Assembly (NCBI GenBank): GCA_934307185.1
Contig: CAKRCJ010000024.1
Location: forward strand, 1-15,306
Source of the DNA: an uncultured Roseburia sp.
GTDB lineage: Bacteria; Bacillota; Clostridia; Lachnospirales; Lachnospiraceae
Reading direction: 5' to 3'
Length of the DNA stretch: 15,306 nucleotides
The stretch's first letter is position 1, and each line of letters opens with the position of its first letter. This document shows, in pieces, positions 7,495-14,626 of this stretch. Below the pieces are notes generated by a model, which saw nothing but the letters and a program-made list of their open reading frames with translations, was not told the DNA's origin and searched no databases. A program made the position numbers and the translations under genes.

Positions 7495-8171
7495 TCCTCT
7501 GTCACCCAGCAATAGCCAATGCCGTACACCGTTTTTATATACGCCGTCTGACCCTGATTTGCCTCCAGCTTATCTCTGAGCCTTTTTACGGTGACAGTGA
7601 GTGCATGCTCATCCACAAATTCAGTTTCACCCTGCCATATCTCATCAATCAGGTAGCTTCTCTTTAAGGTTGCGCCGCTATTCTCACATAAAATGCGTAA
7701 CAGCCGCTGTTCTGTTTTACTTAATTCCACCGGGCTTCCATCCTTTAAAAACAGCATTTTTTCAAAGTCGAACCGATATCTCCCCTTATCATAAATCCCT
7801 GTCTCTTTTGGCTTGCTGCGAAGCCAGACTGCCACTCTCGCCCGTAGCACCATCAGACTGAACGGCTTTGTAATGTAATCGTTTGCCCCGGCATTAAGAC
7901 CTGTTACAATATCAAGCTCCATATTATTTACAGTGATTAATAACACCGGCACCTGGCTGCTTTTTCTGATTTCACGCAGAAACTCAATTCCATTTCCATC
8001 CGGCAGGGAAACATCCAGTAAAATCAAATCCTTTTGACCTTCGCTTAACCGTTTTCTTGCTTCCGAAAGCAGCCTGCACTGTTCAAACTGGTAATCCTGT
8101 GCGCTTAATGCAAGCATTATGCCGTCATTTAATTTTTCGTCATCTTCAATAATCAAAATTTTTCTGCTCAT
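7491..8171 (-). CDS. DNA-binding response regulator, OmpR/PhoB family
   Basis: Phosphorylation-controlled transcription factor paired with the kinase gene that overlaps its stop codon. The start is the ATG at 8171 (MSRKILIIEDDEKLN), with AGGA upstream; the open frame extends further but that part lies in the neighbouring gene. It has 226 residues, the usual size. The receiver domain (about 1-115) shows acidic Asp10/Asp11, phospho-acceptor Asp53 in LLDVSLPDGNG, Thr80 and Lys102 in TKPF. The C-terminal winged helix (about 128-226) has the typical ELSKTEQRLLRIL, DEHALTVTVKRLRDKL and KTVYGIGYCW blocks. A likely target is its own operon or the ABC genes, by analogy with BceRS-type systems. Its start is only 10 bp after the PHP gene, so the two may share a transcript. 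Confidence 0.94.
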   Translation of the reverse strand: MSRKILIIEDDEKLNDGIMLALSAQDYQFEQCRLLSEARKRLSEGQKDLILLDVSLPDGNGIEFLREIRKSSQVPVLLITVNNMELDIVTGLNAGANDYITKPFSLMVLRARVAVWLRSKPKETGIYDKGRYRFDFEKMLFLKDGSPVELSKTEQRLLRILCENSGATLKRSYLIDEIWQGETEFVDEHALTVTVKRLRDKLEANQGQTAYIKTVYGIGYCWVTEE

Positions 8172-8181
8172 AATTTTCCTG

Positions 8182-8973
8182 TTATCTCCAGAACACCTTT
8201 CCACCAAAGCGTTCCGCCAGTTCGATACAGCCGTCGTAGGATTTTTGGTCTGCAAAATCATTCGGATTATGTGCATCCACACCGACAATAAAATCATTGC
8301 CGTTTTCTGCGCCGATTTTTATAAAACGTTCATCCGGGTAATTGATTTTTTCCCGGAAACCATTCACATTAACTTCAATTGGAATTTGCTCTTCCTTTAA
8401 TTTGTCCGCAAGCATCGTCATGTATTTTGTATGCAAAGCCTCATCCCCGACAAAGTTAATAATATCCGGGTGCGCCACCATATTAAAATATCCGGTATCA
8501 AGTGCATCCGTGAGCAGCTTTACATAGTGCTTTAAATGCTCCTCATCCGTGTAATTGCGTCGGACACTTGAAAAAGAACCGTTTTCATAATAAAAATGCT
8601 GTGCTAAAAGCAGATAATCAAACGGATATTCTTTTAAATAGTTGATGGTCGGTTCAAAAATTCCGGGGAAATATTCCATTTCCAGCGAAACTAAAATTTT
8701 TATATCCTTTTGATATTCCCTTTTTAAGCTTTCCACCGTATGCATATAGTCATCTAATTCGGTCATATCCATCCTTATCGCAGAATGATAGCCGTAATCA
8801 AACAGATACGGCGCATGGTCAGAAAATCCAAGCACCTCAAAACCTGCCTTAATTGCATTTTCAATATATTCCCGCTCATCCCCACACGCATGATGACACC
8901 TTACGGTGTGCGTATGAAAATTACATTTTTTCTCTTTATACTCTGAAATATCAAAATTAAAATAGCGCATCAT
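8182..8973 (-). CDS. PHP-domain phosphoesterase, histidinol-phosphatase (HisJ/HisK) family
   Basis: Probably hydrolyses L-histidinol phosphate to histidinol, the penultimate phase of histidine synthesis, in the cytoplasm; many Firmicutes carry this PHP-type enzyme away from the other his genes, as here. The 263 residues match the family length. Metal-ligand motifs of the PHP fold are present in order: HTH (His20, His22), FSDHAPY with Asp52-His53, a Glu in SLEMEY (Glu98 or Glu100), His126 in AQHF, His168 in VAHPD, and GVDAH (Asp233, His235). The start is the ATG at 8973 with AAAGGA about 13 nt upstream, which is rather far; an ATG at 8970 is also possible. It follows the GH105 gene by 69 bp with no clear terminator, and precedes the response regulator by 10 bp. 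Another PHP substrate, such as a different sugar or nucleotide phosphate, cannot be excluded. Confidence 0.85.
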   Translation of the reverse strand: MMRYFNFDISEYKEKKCNFHTHTVRCHHACGDEREYIENAIKAGFEVLGFSDHAPYLFDYGYHSAIRMDMTELDDYMHTVESLKREYQKDIKILVSLEMEYFPGIFEPTINYLKEYPFDYLLLAQHFYYENGSFSSVRRNYTDEEHLKHYVKLLTDALDTGYFNMVAHPDIINFVGDEALHTKYMTMLADKLKEEQIPIEVNVNGFREKINYPDERFIKIGAENGNDFIVGVDAHNPNDFADQKSYDGCIELAERFGGKVFWR

Positions 8974-9042
8974 AATTATTTGTACATCCTTTGCTTATTA
9001 ATGAGTGATAAGCGGTTTTTTCCTGAAAATGGCATTTCATGA

Positions 9043-10170
9043 TTATTTCTGCAGGCGCAGCATCTCGGTGTATGCAAGTAAAAATGGACCAACACCTTTG
9101 GCGTCATCTTTTACAACCGGCTCTGACATATAATAATCATAGGTTCCCGGACGTCTTGCTGCGCCGCCAAGTCCTGCCACAAGACAGATACCATCCAGAT
9201 GAAGATTTCCCTCTTCATCCGTCGATAAATATTTGTCACAGATGCCATGGAATGCCTTCTCTCCGTATTTTCGATAGCTTTCCGGTAAAAATCCAAGTCT
9301 GACTCCCTTTAATAAAGCATATGCCATAATGGAGCTTCCACTTGTCTCAAGATAATTTTTATCCATTCCGCCGAAATTGACTACCTGATACCACATTCCG
9401 CTCTCATCTTGATATTTTAACATAGAATCCATCAATTCTACAAAGATTTGTTTTAATTTTTCGTAAGGTTCTCCGATTGACGCATCCGCCTTATCCAAAG
9501 TATCGAGTAATGCCATGGAAAACCAGCCTAATGCACGGAGCCAGAAGTTCTGGCTTAATCCGGTTACTTTATCACACCAGAACATTTCCCTGGATGCGTC
9601 ATACGCATGATAATAAAGCCCGGTTTTTTCGTCTTTCATATTTTTTTGTACATTAAAAAACTGGTTGAAAATATCGTCATAATTTTTTTTGTCATGAAAA
9701 CGTGTCTCATATTCCATATAAAAAGGCTGGCACATATAAAGTCCGTCAAGCCACACCTGATTTGGATAAATATTTTTATGCCAGAAATTTCCCTCTTTCG
9801 TTCTTGGCATCTGTGCCACCTGACTGTACACAAGGTCAATCGCCTTGCGGTATTTTTCCTTTCCGGTAAGGTCATAAAGCTCGAACAGGGTTTTTCCCGC
9901 ATTCACATTATCAATATTTAATTCATTGACATCGTACCCCTCAATCGTGCCATCCGCATTAACCTTGCAGTCGATAAAAGCATCCGCAAATTTAAAATAT
10001 TTTTCGTCCTTCGTAATCGAATACATTTCAAGAATGGCTTTAATCATACATCCATCAATGTAATTCCAGGTAGATTTTAGCCCCTGCATAATCTTCTCAA
10101 TATTCCAGATTGGGCGGTCCGGTGTGCTTTTCTCCATCAGTTCATCAATATACTTCTCAATACGGTCCAT
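9043..10170 (-). CDS. Glycoside hydrolase family 105, unsaturated rhamnogalacturonyl hydrolase (YteR-like)
   Basis: Cleaves the unsaturated galacturonic acid from oligosaccharides left by rhamnogalacturonan lyases, a late intracellular step of pectin degradation. The 375 residues match the roughly 373 of B. subtilis YteR, and there is no signal peptide, so it acts in the cytoplasm on imported disaccharides. Family features are WNYIDGCMIKAI near 35-46, NQVWLDGLYMCQPFYMEYE around 137-155 with Asp142 at the place of the YteR catalytic Asp, WLRALGWFSMALLDTL and ETSGSSIMAYALLKG, consistent with the alpha6/alpha6 barrel. The ATG at 10170 has AAGGAG 7-9 nt upstream. It has its own sigma-A promoter and a perfect LacI/CcpA-type operator, so carbon-source control is likely. 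No lyase, transporter or sugar regulator lies beside it here, so it is isolated from the usual pectin cluster. Confidence 0.92.
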   Translation of the reverse strand: MDRIEKYIDELMEKSTPDRPIWNIEKIMQGLKSTWNYIDGCMIKAILEMYSITKDEKYFKFADAFIDCKVNADGTIEGYDVNELNIDNVNAGKTLFELYDLTGKEKYRKAIDLVYSQVAQMPRTKEGNFWHKNIYPNQVWLDGLYMCQPFYMEYETRFHDKKNYDDIFNQFFNVQKNMKDEKTGLYYHAYDASREMFWCDKVTGLSQNFWLRALGWFSMALLDTLDKADASIGEPYEKLKQIFVELMDSMLKYQDESGMWYQVVNFGGMDKNYLETSGSSIMAYALLKGVRLGFLPESYRKYGEKAFHGICDKYLSTDEEGNLHLDGICLVAGLGGAARRPGTYDYYMSEPVVKDDAKGVGPFLLAYTEMLRLQK

Positions 10171-10211
10171 AATACTTCTCCTTCTGTTTGTTTCATAAAT
10201 ACCTTACCTTC

Positions 10212-10240
10212 ATAATACCCAATCTAATTTGATTTGTAAA
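10212..10240 (-). promoter_or_regulatory. Sigma-A promoter of the GH105 gene
   Basis: On the minus strand TTTACA (10240-10235), 17 bp spacer, TATTAT (10217-10212). Transcription would start near 10205, about 35 nt before the start codon. Five of six consensus matches in each box and ideal spacing. Confidence 0.8.
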
Positions 10241-10247
10241 CATAAAA

Positions 10248-10262
10248 ATGTAAGCGCTTACA
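10248..10262. promoter_or_regulatory. cre-type operator (CcpA or another LacI-family regulator)
   Basis: ATGTAAGCGCTTACA fits every position of the catabolite-responsive element consensus WTGNAANCGNWNNCW, and its inner 14 bp are a perfect palindrome around the central CG typical of LacI-family operators. Its centre lies about 50 bp upstream of the predicted GH105 start point, just behind the -35. That position fits activation, or repression through contact with polymerase, as well as a simple roadblock. The SASP gene start is about 230 bp away on the other side. Whether CcpA or a dedicated sugar repressor binds cannot be told. Confidence 0.75.
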
Positions 10263-10309
10263 ATCCATATCTGTACGTTACCCTTTTATTTCATTTTTTA
10301 ACAAAAAAT

Positions 10310-10342
10310 GCATGTGTATTCTTTTCATTTTTTCATATACTA
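10310..10342 (+). promoter_or_regulatory. Candidate forespore (sigma-G/F-type) promoter of the SASP gene
   Basis: GCATG (10310-10314) resembles the sigma-G -35, and CATATACTA (10334-10342) resembles the CATWHTA -10; the 19-bp spacer is slightly long. No good sigma-A promoter is seen between 10263 and 10492. Sigma-G control is expected for this gene family, but the match is only partial. Confidence 0.4.
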
Positions 10343-10413
10343 TCACTGAACAAACAAAAAGAAATTTTTGAATGTTCTTAAAAGATAAAAACCAGAGCCA
10401 AAGAAAAAACATT

Positions 10414-10492
10414 AAAAAACAAAAGGAGGAAAATTCCTCTGCTCCTGCAAAGGCAGTCGCATTTTTCTTCGAAAAACAAAGGAGGAATTACT
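10414..10492 (+). promoter_or_regulatory. SASP leader with duplicated Shine-Dalgarno block
   Basis: The 322-bp gap 10171-10492 holds the GH105 promoter, the cre-type site, the candidate SASP promoter and this leader. An A-rich block ending in AGGAGG occurs twice (10414-10435 and 10471-10489). The second, AAAGGAGG at 10478-10485, is 7 nt before the SASP ATG and is the working site. The first can fold into a GAGGA/TCCTC hairpin (10426-10439) and has no ATG, GTG or TTG at usable distance. A second small hairpin (10462-10476) precedes the working site. I see no upstream ORF. Confidence 0.6.
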
Positions 10493-10699
10493 ATGTCAAA
10501 TCGTTCATCTAACAGAGCAGCAGTTCCAGAAGCTAAAGGTGCTTTAGACAGATTTAAGTACGAAGTAGCCGGTGAAATTGGTGTACCGTTAAAAGATGGT
10601 TACAACGGTGACTTGACTTCCAGACAGAACGGTTCCGTTGGGGGGTATATGGTCAAAAAAATGATTGAGGCACAGGAACAGCAGATGGCAGGGAAATAA
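10493..10699 (+). CDS. Small acid-soluble spore protein, alpha/beta type
   Basis: Binds and coats forespore DNA, shifting it to an A-like form and protecting it from UV, heat and oxidation; degraded at germination by the GPR protease to supply amino acids. At 68 residues it has the normal length. It shows the near-universal core: NRAAVPEAKGALDRFKYEVA at 7-26, the GPR cleavage region around YEVAGEIG (23-30), NGDLTSRQNGSVGGYMVKKM at 38-57, and a Gln/Glu-rich tail ending in AGK. The ATG at 10493 has a strong AAAGGAGG 7 nt upstream. It is monocistronic, with a possible forespore promoter. The last two codons and the stop (GGG AAA TAA) lie in the first unit of a tandem repeat that continues downstream. 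The gene shows the organism belongs to a spore-forming lineage. Confidence 0.97.
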   Translation: MSNRSSNRAAVPEAKGALDRFKYEVAGEIGVPLKDGYNGDLTSRQNGSVGGYMVKKMIEAQEQQMAGK

Positions 10700-10755
10700 A
10701 TTTCCCTGGAAATAAATTTCCCTGGAAATAAATTTCCCCGGAAATAAATTTCCAA
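10692..10755. repeat. Four-copy 16-bp palindromic tandem repeat spanning the SASP stop codon
   Basis: Unit GGAAATAAATTTCCCT repeated at 10692-10707, 10708-10723, 10724-10739 (last base C) and 10740-10755 (last two bases AA). Each unit contains GGAAAT-AA-ATTTCC, a perfect 6-bp inverted repeat with a 2-base centre. The first unit encodes the last residues and TAA stop of the SASP gene, so further units repeat in-frame-looking stop motifs in the 3' untranslated region. The copies are nearly identical, which suggests recent slippage expansion. No spacers are present, so it is not a CRISPR. Confidence 0.95.
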
Positions 10756-10760
10756 AGCCG

Positions 10761-10798
10761 AAAAAAAGAGTCTTGAAGCAATTCAAGGCTCTTTTTTT
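10761..10798. terminator. Bidirectional intrinsic terminator between SASP gene and recG
   Basis: AGAG-T-CTTGAA (10767-10777) pairs with TTCAAG-G-CTCT (10782-10792) around a GCAA tetraloop, with one T-G pair. It is flanked by seven A residues on the left (10761-10767) and seven T residues on the right (10792-10798), so it can terminate the SASP transcript on the plus strand and the recG transcript on the minus strand. Confidence 0.93.
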
Positions 10799-10811
10799 CT
10801 GTGACAGTAAT

Positions 10812-12869
10812 TTACAAATTTAATTTATTCCGCTGGTCGTTTAAGAACAGTTCCAGGTAATTTTTCAGGTTTTCATGCTCCTCCAGAACAAGGTCCGGAT
10901 CATTGCCTAAAATATCTGCGACATCTTCGGAAGCTTTTTGCATAATATAGGCATCCTGATAAATATCCGCAAGCGCAAACTGCATCTCTCCTGACTGCCG
11001 GATACCGAAGAAATCTCCCGGTCCGCGGAGTTTCAAATCTTCACTTGCAATTTTAAATCCGTCATTGGATTTGTTTAAAATATCCAGACGCTTCATCGAC
11101 TCCTTTGAGCCACTGCAATTGACCATAATACAGTAAGACTGCGCATCCCCACGCCCCACACGGCCTCTTAACTGGTGAAGCTGTGCAAGTCCGAAATGCT
11201 CTGCATTCTCAATCATCATAACTGTTGCGTTCGGGACATTTACACCGACCTCTACAACAGTCGTTGAAACAAGCACCTGTATTTTATTGGCAGCAAACTG
11301 TTCCATAATCTCATTTTTCACCGCCGGTTTCATCTGTCCGTGGAGCAGCCCGATTTCAATTGTATCCGGCAGCTCTTCTTTCAGGCGCTTTGCATAATCG
11401 GTAACGTTCTCGGCTTCCATATTTTCGCTCTCTTCTACAAGAGGACAGATTACGTATGCCTGATGTCCTGCCATTACCTCTTTTTCGATAAACTGATACG
11501 CCTTTGGACGGTATCTGGTATCCACAACACAGTTTTTGATTGGGAGTCTTTTCGCCGGAACCTCATCCACTACTGAAATATCCAAATCTCCGTATAAAAT
11601 AATCGCCAGTGTCCTTGGAATTGGCGTAGCACTCATGACAAGAACGTGTGGCTTTTCCCCTTTTTCAGAAAATACCTCACGCTGTCTGACACCAAACCTG
11701 TGCTGTTCGTCTGTAATTACCAGTGCAAGGTGATTGTAAATGACTTTCTCCTGGATGAGCGCATGGGTTCCGATAATGAGTGCGTCCGGAGCCTCCAGAA
11801 CTTTTTTATAAGCCTCTCTTTTCTGCTTTGCCGTCATGGAGCCTGTGATTAATATAATCGGAAACGACAGTCCGAATTGCTCACACATTTCTGTAAAGGA
11901 GTCAAAATGCTGTTTCGCAAGCACCTCCGTCGGCGCCATAATTGCAGACTGGCAGCCATTATGCGCTGCATCTGCCATGGCAAGAAATGCAATAATCGTC
12001 TTTCCTGAGCCAACATCTCCCTGAATTAACCGCTGCATGACATAATCACTGCGCATGTCCCGCTTTACATCGTTTAATGCGCGTATCTGTGCTCCCGTAA
12101 GTTCATATGGAAGTTTTTTTATCAAATCTTCCATAAAATTATCTGACTGGAACGAAAAAAGATTTCTGTCTTTTTCCTTTTTCTCTTTCTGATACTGGAG
12201 ATTCAGAATAAAAAGAAACAGTTCATCAAACACCAGACGTTTTCTTGCTTCGATTAACGTATCCATGCTGTCCGGAAAATGAATTTGTTTTATCGCATAA
12301 TTATATTCGCAGAGCTGATGCTTTTCGCGGAGCCTTGCCGGAATGTAATCTTTAAATAACTGCTCCTCATCTAAAATAGCCCGCTCTGTTTTTATCATAA
12401 GCTGGTTGGAAAGTCCTTTTGGCAGACTGTAAACCGGTAAAAGCTGTTTCTCCATTTTCTCATATTTAGACACAGAATAAATGGCTGGCTGTTCCATCAC
12501 AAGCCTGCCGTTTTTGCGCTGCACTTTTCCATAAAATATATAGCTTTCCCCTGCATGAAGGCTGTTTTTTATATAAGAAAGCCGGAACCATACCAGTTCC
12601 AGACGTTTTCCTAATTCTGAAATGGAAGTAACCGTAATCTGCATACTCCGCACCCGTTTTACAACCGGTGTCTGCCTGATTTGTCCAAATACCGCAGCCA
12701 TCTCGCCATCCGCCACCTCATCTACATGCTTCACTGGCGGAAACTGAACATAAGTTCTTGGATAAAAAAGAATGGCATCCTGCACTGTTTCAATATTTAC
12801 TTTTTGAAAAAGGGCTGAAGATTTCTCCCCAACCCCTTTTATCTCTTTAATAGATGAATTTAACCTCAT
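10812..12869 (-). CDS. recG: ATP-dependent DNA helicase RecG
   Basis: Superfamily 2 double-strand translocase that remodels stalled replication forks and branched recombination intermediates. The 685 residues match the B. subtilis protein (about 682). An N-terminal wedge/OB domain (about 1-240) is followed by a helicase core with GDVGSGKT (Walker A, 284-291), MAPTEVLAKQHF (motif Ia), DEQH (387-390) and SATPIPRT (413-420). Further on come the STTVVEVGVNVPNAT stretch and QLHQLRGRVGRG motif VI, then the C-terminal RecG domain containing LKLRGPGDFFGIRQSG. The ATG at 12869 has AAGG upstream. It follows fakA by 30 bp on the same strand, as part of the conserved asp23-family/fakA/recG block, and ends in a shared bidirectional terminator. 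No unusual residues are noticed. Confidence 0.97.
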   Translation of the reverse strand: MRLNSSIKEIKGVGEKSSALFQKVNIETVQDAILFYPRTYVQFPPVKHVDEVADGEMAAVFGQIRQTPVVKRVRSMQITVTSISELGKRLELVWFRLSYIKNSLHAGESYIFYGKVQRKNGRLVMEQPAIYSVSKYEKMEKQLLPVYSLPKGLSNQLMIKTERAILDEEQLFKDYIPARLREKHQLCEYNYAIKQIHFPDSMDTLIEARKRLVFDELFLFILNLQYQKEKKEKDRNLFSFQSDNFMEDLIKKLPYELTGAQIRALNDVKRDMRSDYVMQRLIQGDVGSGKTIIAFLAMADAAHNGCQSAIMAPTEVLAKQHFDSFTEMCEQFGLSFPIILITGSMTAKQKREAYKKVLEAPDALIIGTHALIQEKVIYNHLALVITDEQHRFGVRQREVFSEKGEKPHVLVMSATPIPRTLAIILYGDLDISVVDEVPAKRLPIKNCVVDTRYRPKAYQFIEKEVMAGHQAYVICPLVEESENMEAENVTDYAKRLKEELPDTIEIGLLHGQMKPAVKNEIMEQFAANKIQVLVSTTVVEVGVNVPNATVMMIENAEHFGLAQLHQLRGRVGRGDAQSYCIMVNCSGSKESMKRLDILNKSNDGFKIASEDLKLRGPGDFFGIRQSGEMQFALADIYQDAYIMQKASEDVADILGNDPDLVLEEHENLKNYLELFLNDQRNKLNL

Positions 12870-12899
12870 AATCTACCTTAATAAAATTCTGATGACTCC

Positions 12900-14612
12900 C
12901 TATTCTACGGAAATAACATAATAATAAATTGGCTGTCCGCCATAATGAACTTCAACTTCAATTTCAGGATATTCATCTTCTACTTTTTCTGCAATGGCAT
13001 TGGCAGCGTCCTCATTCATTTCTTCACCATAATAAATGCTTAAAATTGCTGACTCTTCATCCACCATTTCACCAATCATCTCAAGAACCGTCTTTTCCAT
13101 GTCAGTTCCAACCGAAAGAATTCCCTTGTCACCGATACCCATGAAATCATCCTGTTTGATTTCTTTGTCATCAATAACGGTATCACGTACTGCATAAGTA
13201 ACCTGGCCTGTTTTCACAAGCTGGATTTCTTCTGACATACGTCCGGCATTCTCCTCCGGTGTACTGTCCGGAATATAATTTACCAGTGCAGTAATCCCCT
13301 GTGGAATTGTTTTTGTAGGAATAACAATAATATTCTTATCTTCTGTTAAAGAAGCCGCCTGGTTTGCTGCCATAATGATATTCTTGTTATTCGGAAGGAT
13401 AAAAATATTTTTTGCATTTACTTTATCAATGGCAAGAAGCATATCTTCTGTACTTGGGTTCATTGTCTGACCACCTTCGATAATGTAGTCCACACCAAGT
13501 CCTTTAAAGATTTCGTTAATTCCCTCGCCAATACTTACAGAGATAAAGCCCATTTCCTTCTCTTCTGCCGGAACAGCTTCCTCTTTCTCCTCAGCAGCCT
13601 TCATTTCTTTCTCTGCATTTTGGGTACTCTGCATTTCTTTTTCCTTCATTGCAGAAATCTTCTCGTCACGCTCTAAACGCATATTCTCAATAATGATAGT
13701 TGTAAGACTTCCGTAAGTCAGACCGCGCTGCATTGCCATACCAGGGTCATTGGTATGTACATGAACCTTTACAATCTCATCATCTGCAACAACAACGATA
13801 GAATCACCGATAGACTCTAAATAACTCTTAAAATCCATTTCCTGTTTTTCTGTAAATGGATGCTCTAACATAATTAAGAACTGTGTACAGTAAGTAAATG
13901 TAATCTCCTGCTCTGCCTGTGCATCAATGTAAGAATTAGAAGATGTTCCTTCACTGCTTTTTGCGGCCGCAGTCTCGATTGTATAATCAATCTCTTTTCC
14001 GGAAAGTGCATCAAATGCTCCTTTTAATACCTGCATTAATCCCTGTCCGCCGGAATCAACTACGCCTGCCTGTTTTAATACAGGAAGCATATCCGGTGTT
14101 TTGCTTAATACATGGTCACCTTCTTTGATAATTTCTTCACAAAAATGAATTAAGTCGTCTGTCTCTTCTCCTAACTCAGCCGCTTTGTCGGACATTCCCT
14201 TGGCAACGGTTAAAATAGTACCTTCCTTTGGCTTCATAACTGCCTTATAAGCAGTCTCTGTTGCCTTCTGGAATGCATCGGATAATATCTGAACATTAAG
14301 CTCGTCATATTCTGCAATTACCTTTGTAAATCCACGGAATAACTGGGATAAAATAACACCTGAATTACCTCTTGCTCCGCGTAATGAACCGGAAGAAATT
14401 GCTTTTGCTAAAGAAGCCATGGTCGGACTTTCAATCGAAGTCACCTCTTTTGCAGCAGACATGATTGTCATTGACATATTTGTTCCTGTGTCGCCATCCG
14501 GAACAGGGAATACGTTCAATTCATTAATCCATTCTTTCTTGGCCTCTAAATTCTTTGCGCCTGCTAAAAACATCTTAGCAAACAGTTCAGCATTTATTGT
14601 AGTGATTTCCAC
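12900..14612 (-). CDS. fakA: Fatty acid kinase subunit FakA (YloV-type, DhaL + DegV-like domains)
   Basis: Phosphorylates FakB-bound fatty acids with ATP so that exogenous fatty acids enter phospholipid synthesis through PlsX/PlsY. The start is a GTG at 14612 with AAGGAGGA about 9 nt upstream; no ATG is nearby. The 570 residues show a DhaL kinase domain (about 1-205) with FPVPDGDTGTNM at 35-46 (Mg-ligand Asp39 and Asp41) and SLRGARGNSGVILSQ. A middle domain (about 235-315) has Cys242, His284 and His286 in TYCTQF and KVHVHTNDPG, corresponding to the Cys/His set recalled as zinc-binding in S. aureus FakA. A charged linker (about 318-353) repeats an EKEM-like motif and leads to a C-terminal DegV-like domain. 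FakB and PlsX genes are not in the window. It is 14 bp after the asp23-family gene and 30 bp before recG. Confidence 0.95.
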   Translation of the reverse strand: MEITTINAELFAKMFLAGAKNLEAKKEWINELNVFPVPDGDTGTNMSMTIMSAAKEVTSIESPTMASLAKAISSGSLRGARGNSGVILSQLFRGFTKVIAEYDELNVQILSDAFQKATETAYKAVMKPKEGTILTVAKGMSDKAAELGEETDDLIHFCEEIIKEGDHVLSKTPDMLPVLKQAGVVDSGGQGLMQVLKGAFDALSGKEIDYTIETAAAKSSEGTSSNSYIDAQAEQEITFTYCTQFLIMLEHPFTEKQEMDFKSYLESIGDSIVVVADDEIVKVHVHTNDPGMAMQRGLTYGSLTTIIIENMRLERDEKISAMKEKEMQSTQNAEKEMKAAEEKEEAVPAEEKEMGFISVSIGEGINEIFKGLGVDYIIEGGQTMNPSTEDMLLAIDKVNAKNIFILPNNKNIIMAANQAASLTEDKNIIVIPTKTIPQGITALVNYIPDSTPEENAGRMSEEIQLVKTGQVTYAVRDTVIDDKEIKQDDFMGIGDKGILSVGTDMEKTVLEMIGEMVDEESAILSIYYGEEMNEDAANAIAEKVEDEYPEIEVEVHYGGQPIYYYVISVE

Positions 14613-14626
14613 TTCTAAAGTCCTCC

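Noticed and set aside
7495..7512. TTG start at 7512 for the histidine kinase
   Set aside because: No ribosome binding site precedes it; the ATG at 7494 overlaps the regulator stop as ATGA and has GAGGA next to it.
8172..8297. 42-residue N-terminal extension of the response regulator
   Set aside because: It lies mostly in the PHP gene, and the receiver domain begins directly at the ATG at 8171.
10424..10470. Short upstream ORF driven by the first AGGAGG of the SASP leader
   Set aside because: No ATG, GTG or TTG lies at a usable distance after that site.
10692..10755. Tandem repeat as a CRISPR fragment
   Set aside because: The 16-bp units abut directly without unique spacers, and no cas genes are present.
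10589..10786. 65-residue minus-strand open frame reading through the tandem repeat
   Set aside because: It is antisense to the SASP gene, and its repetitive sequence is just the translated repeat.
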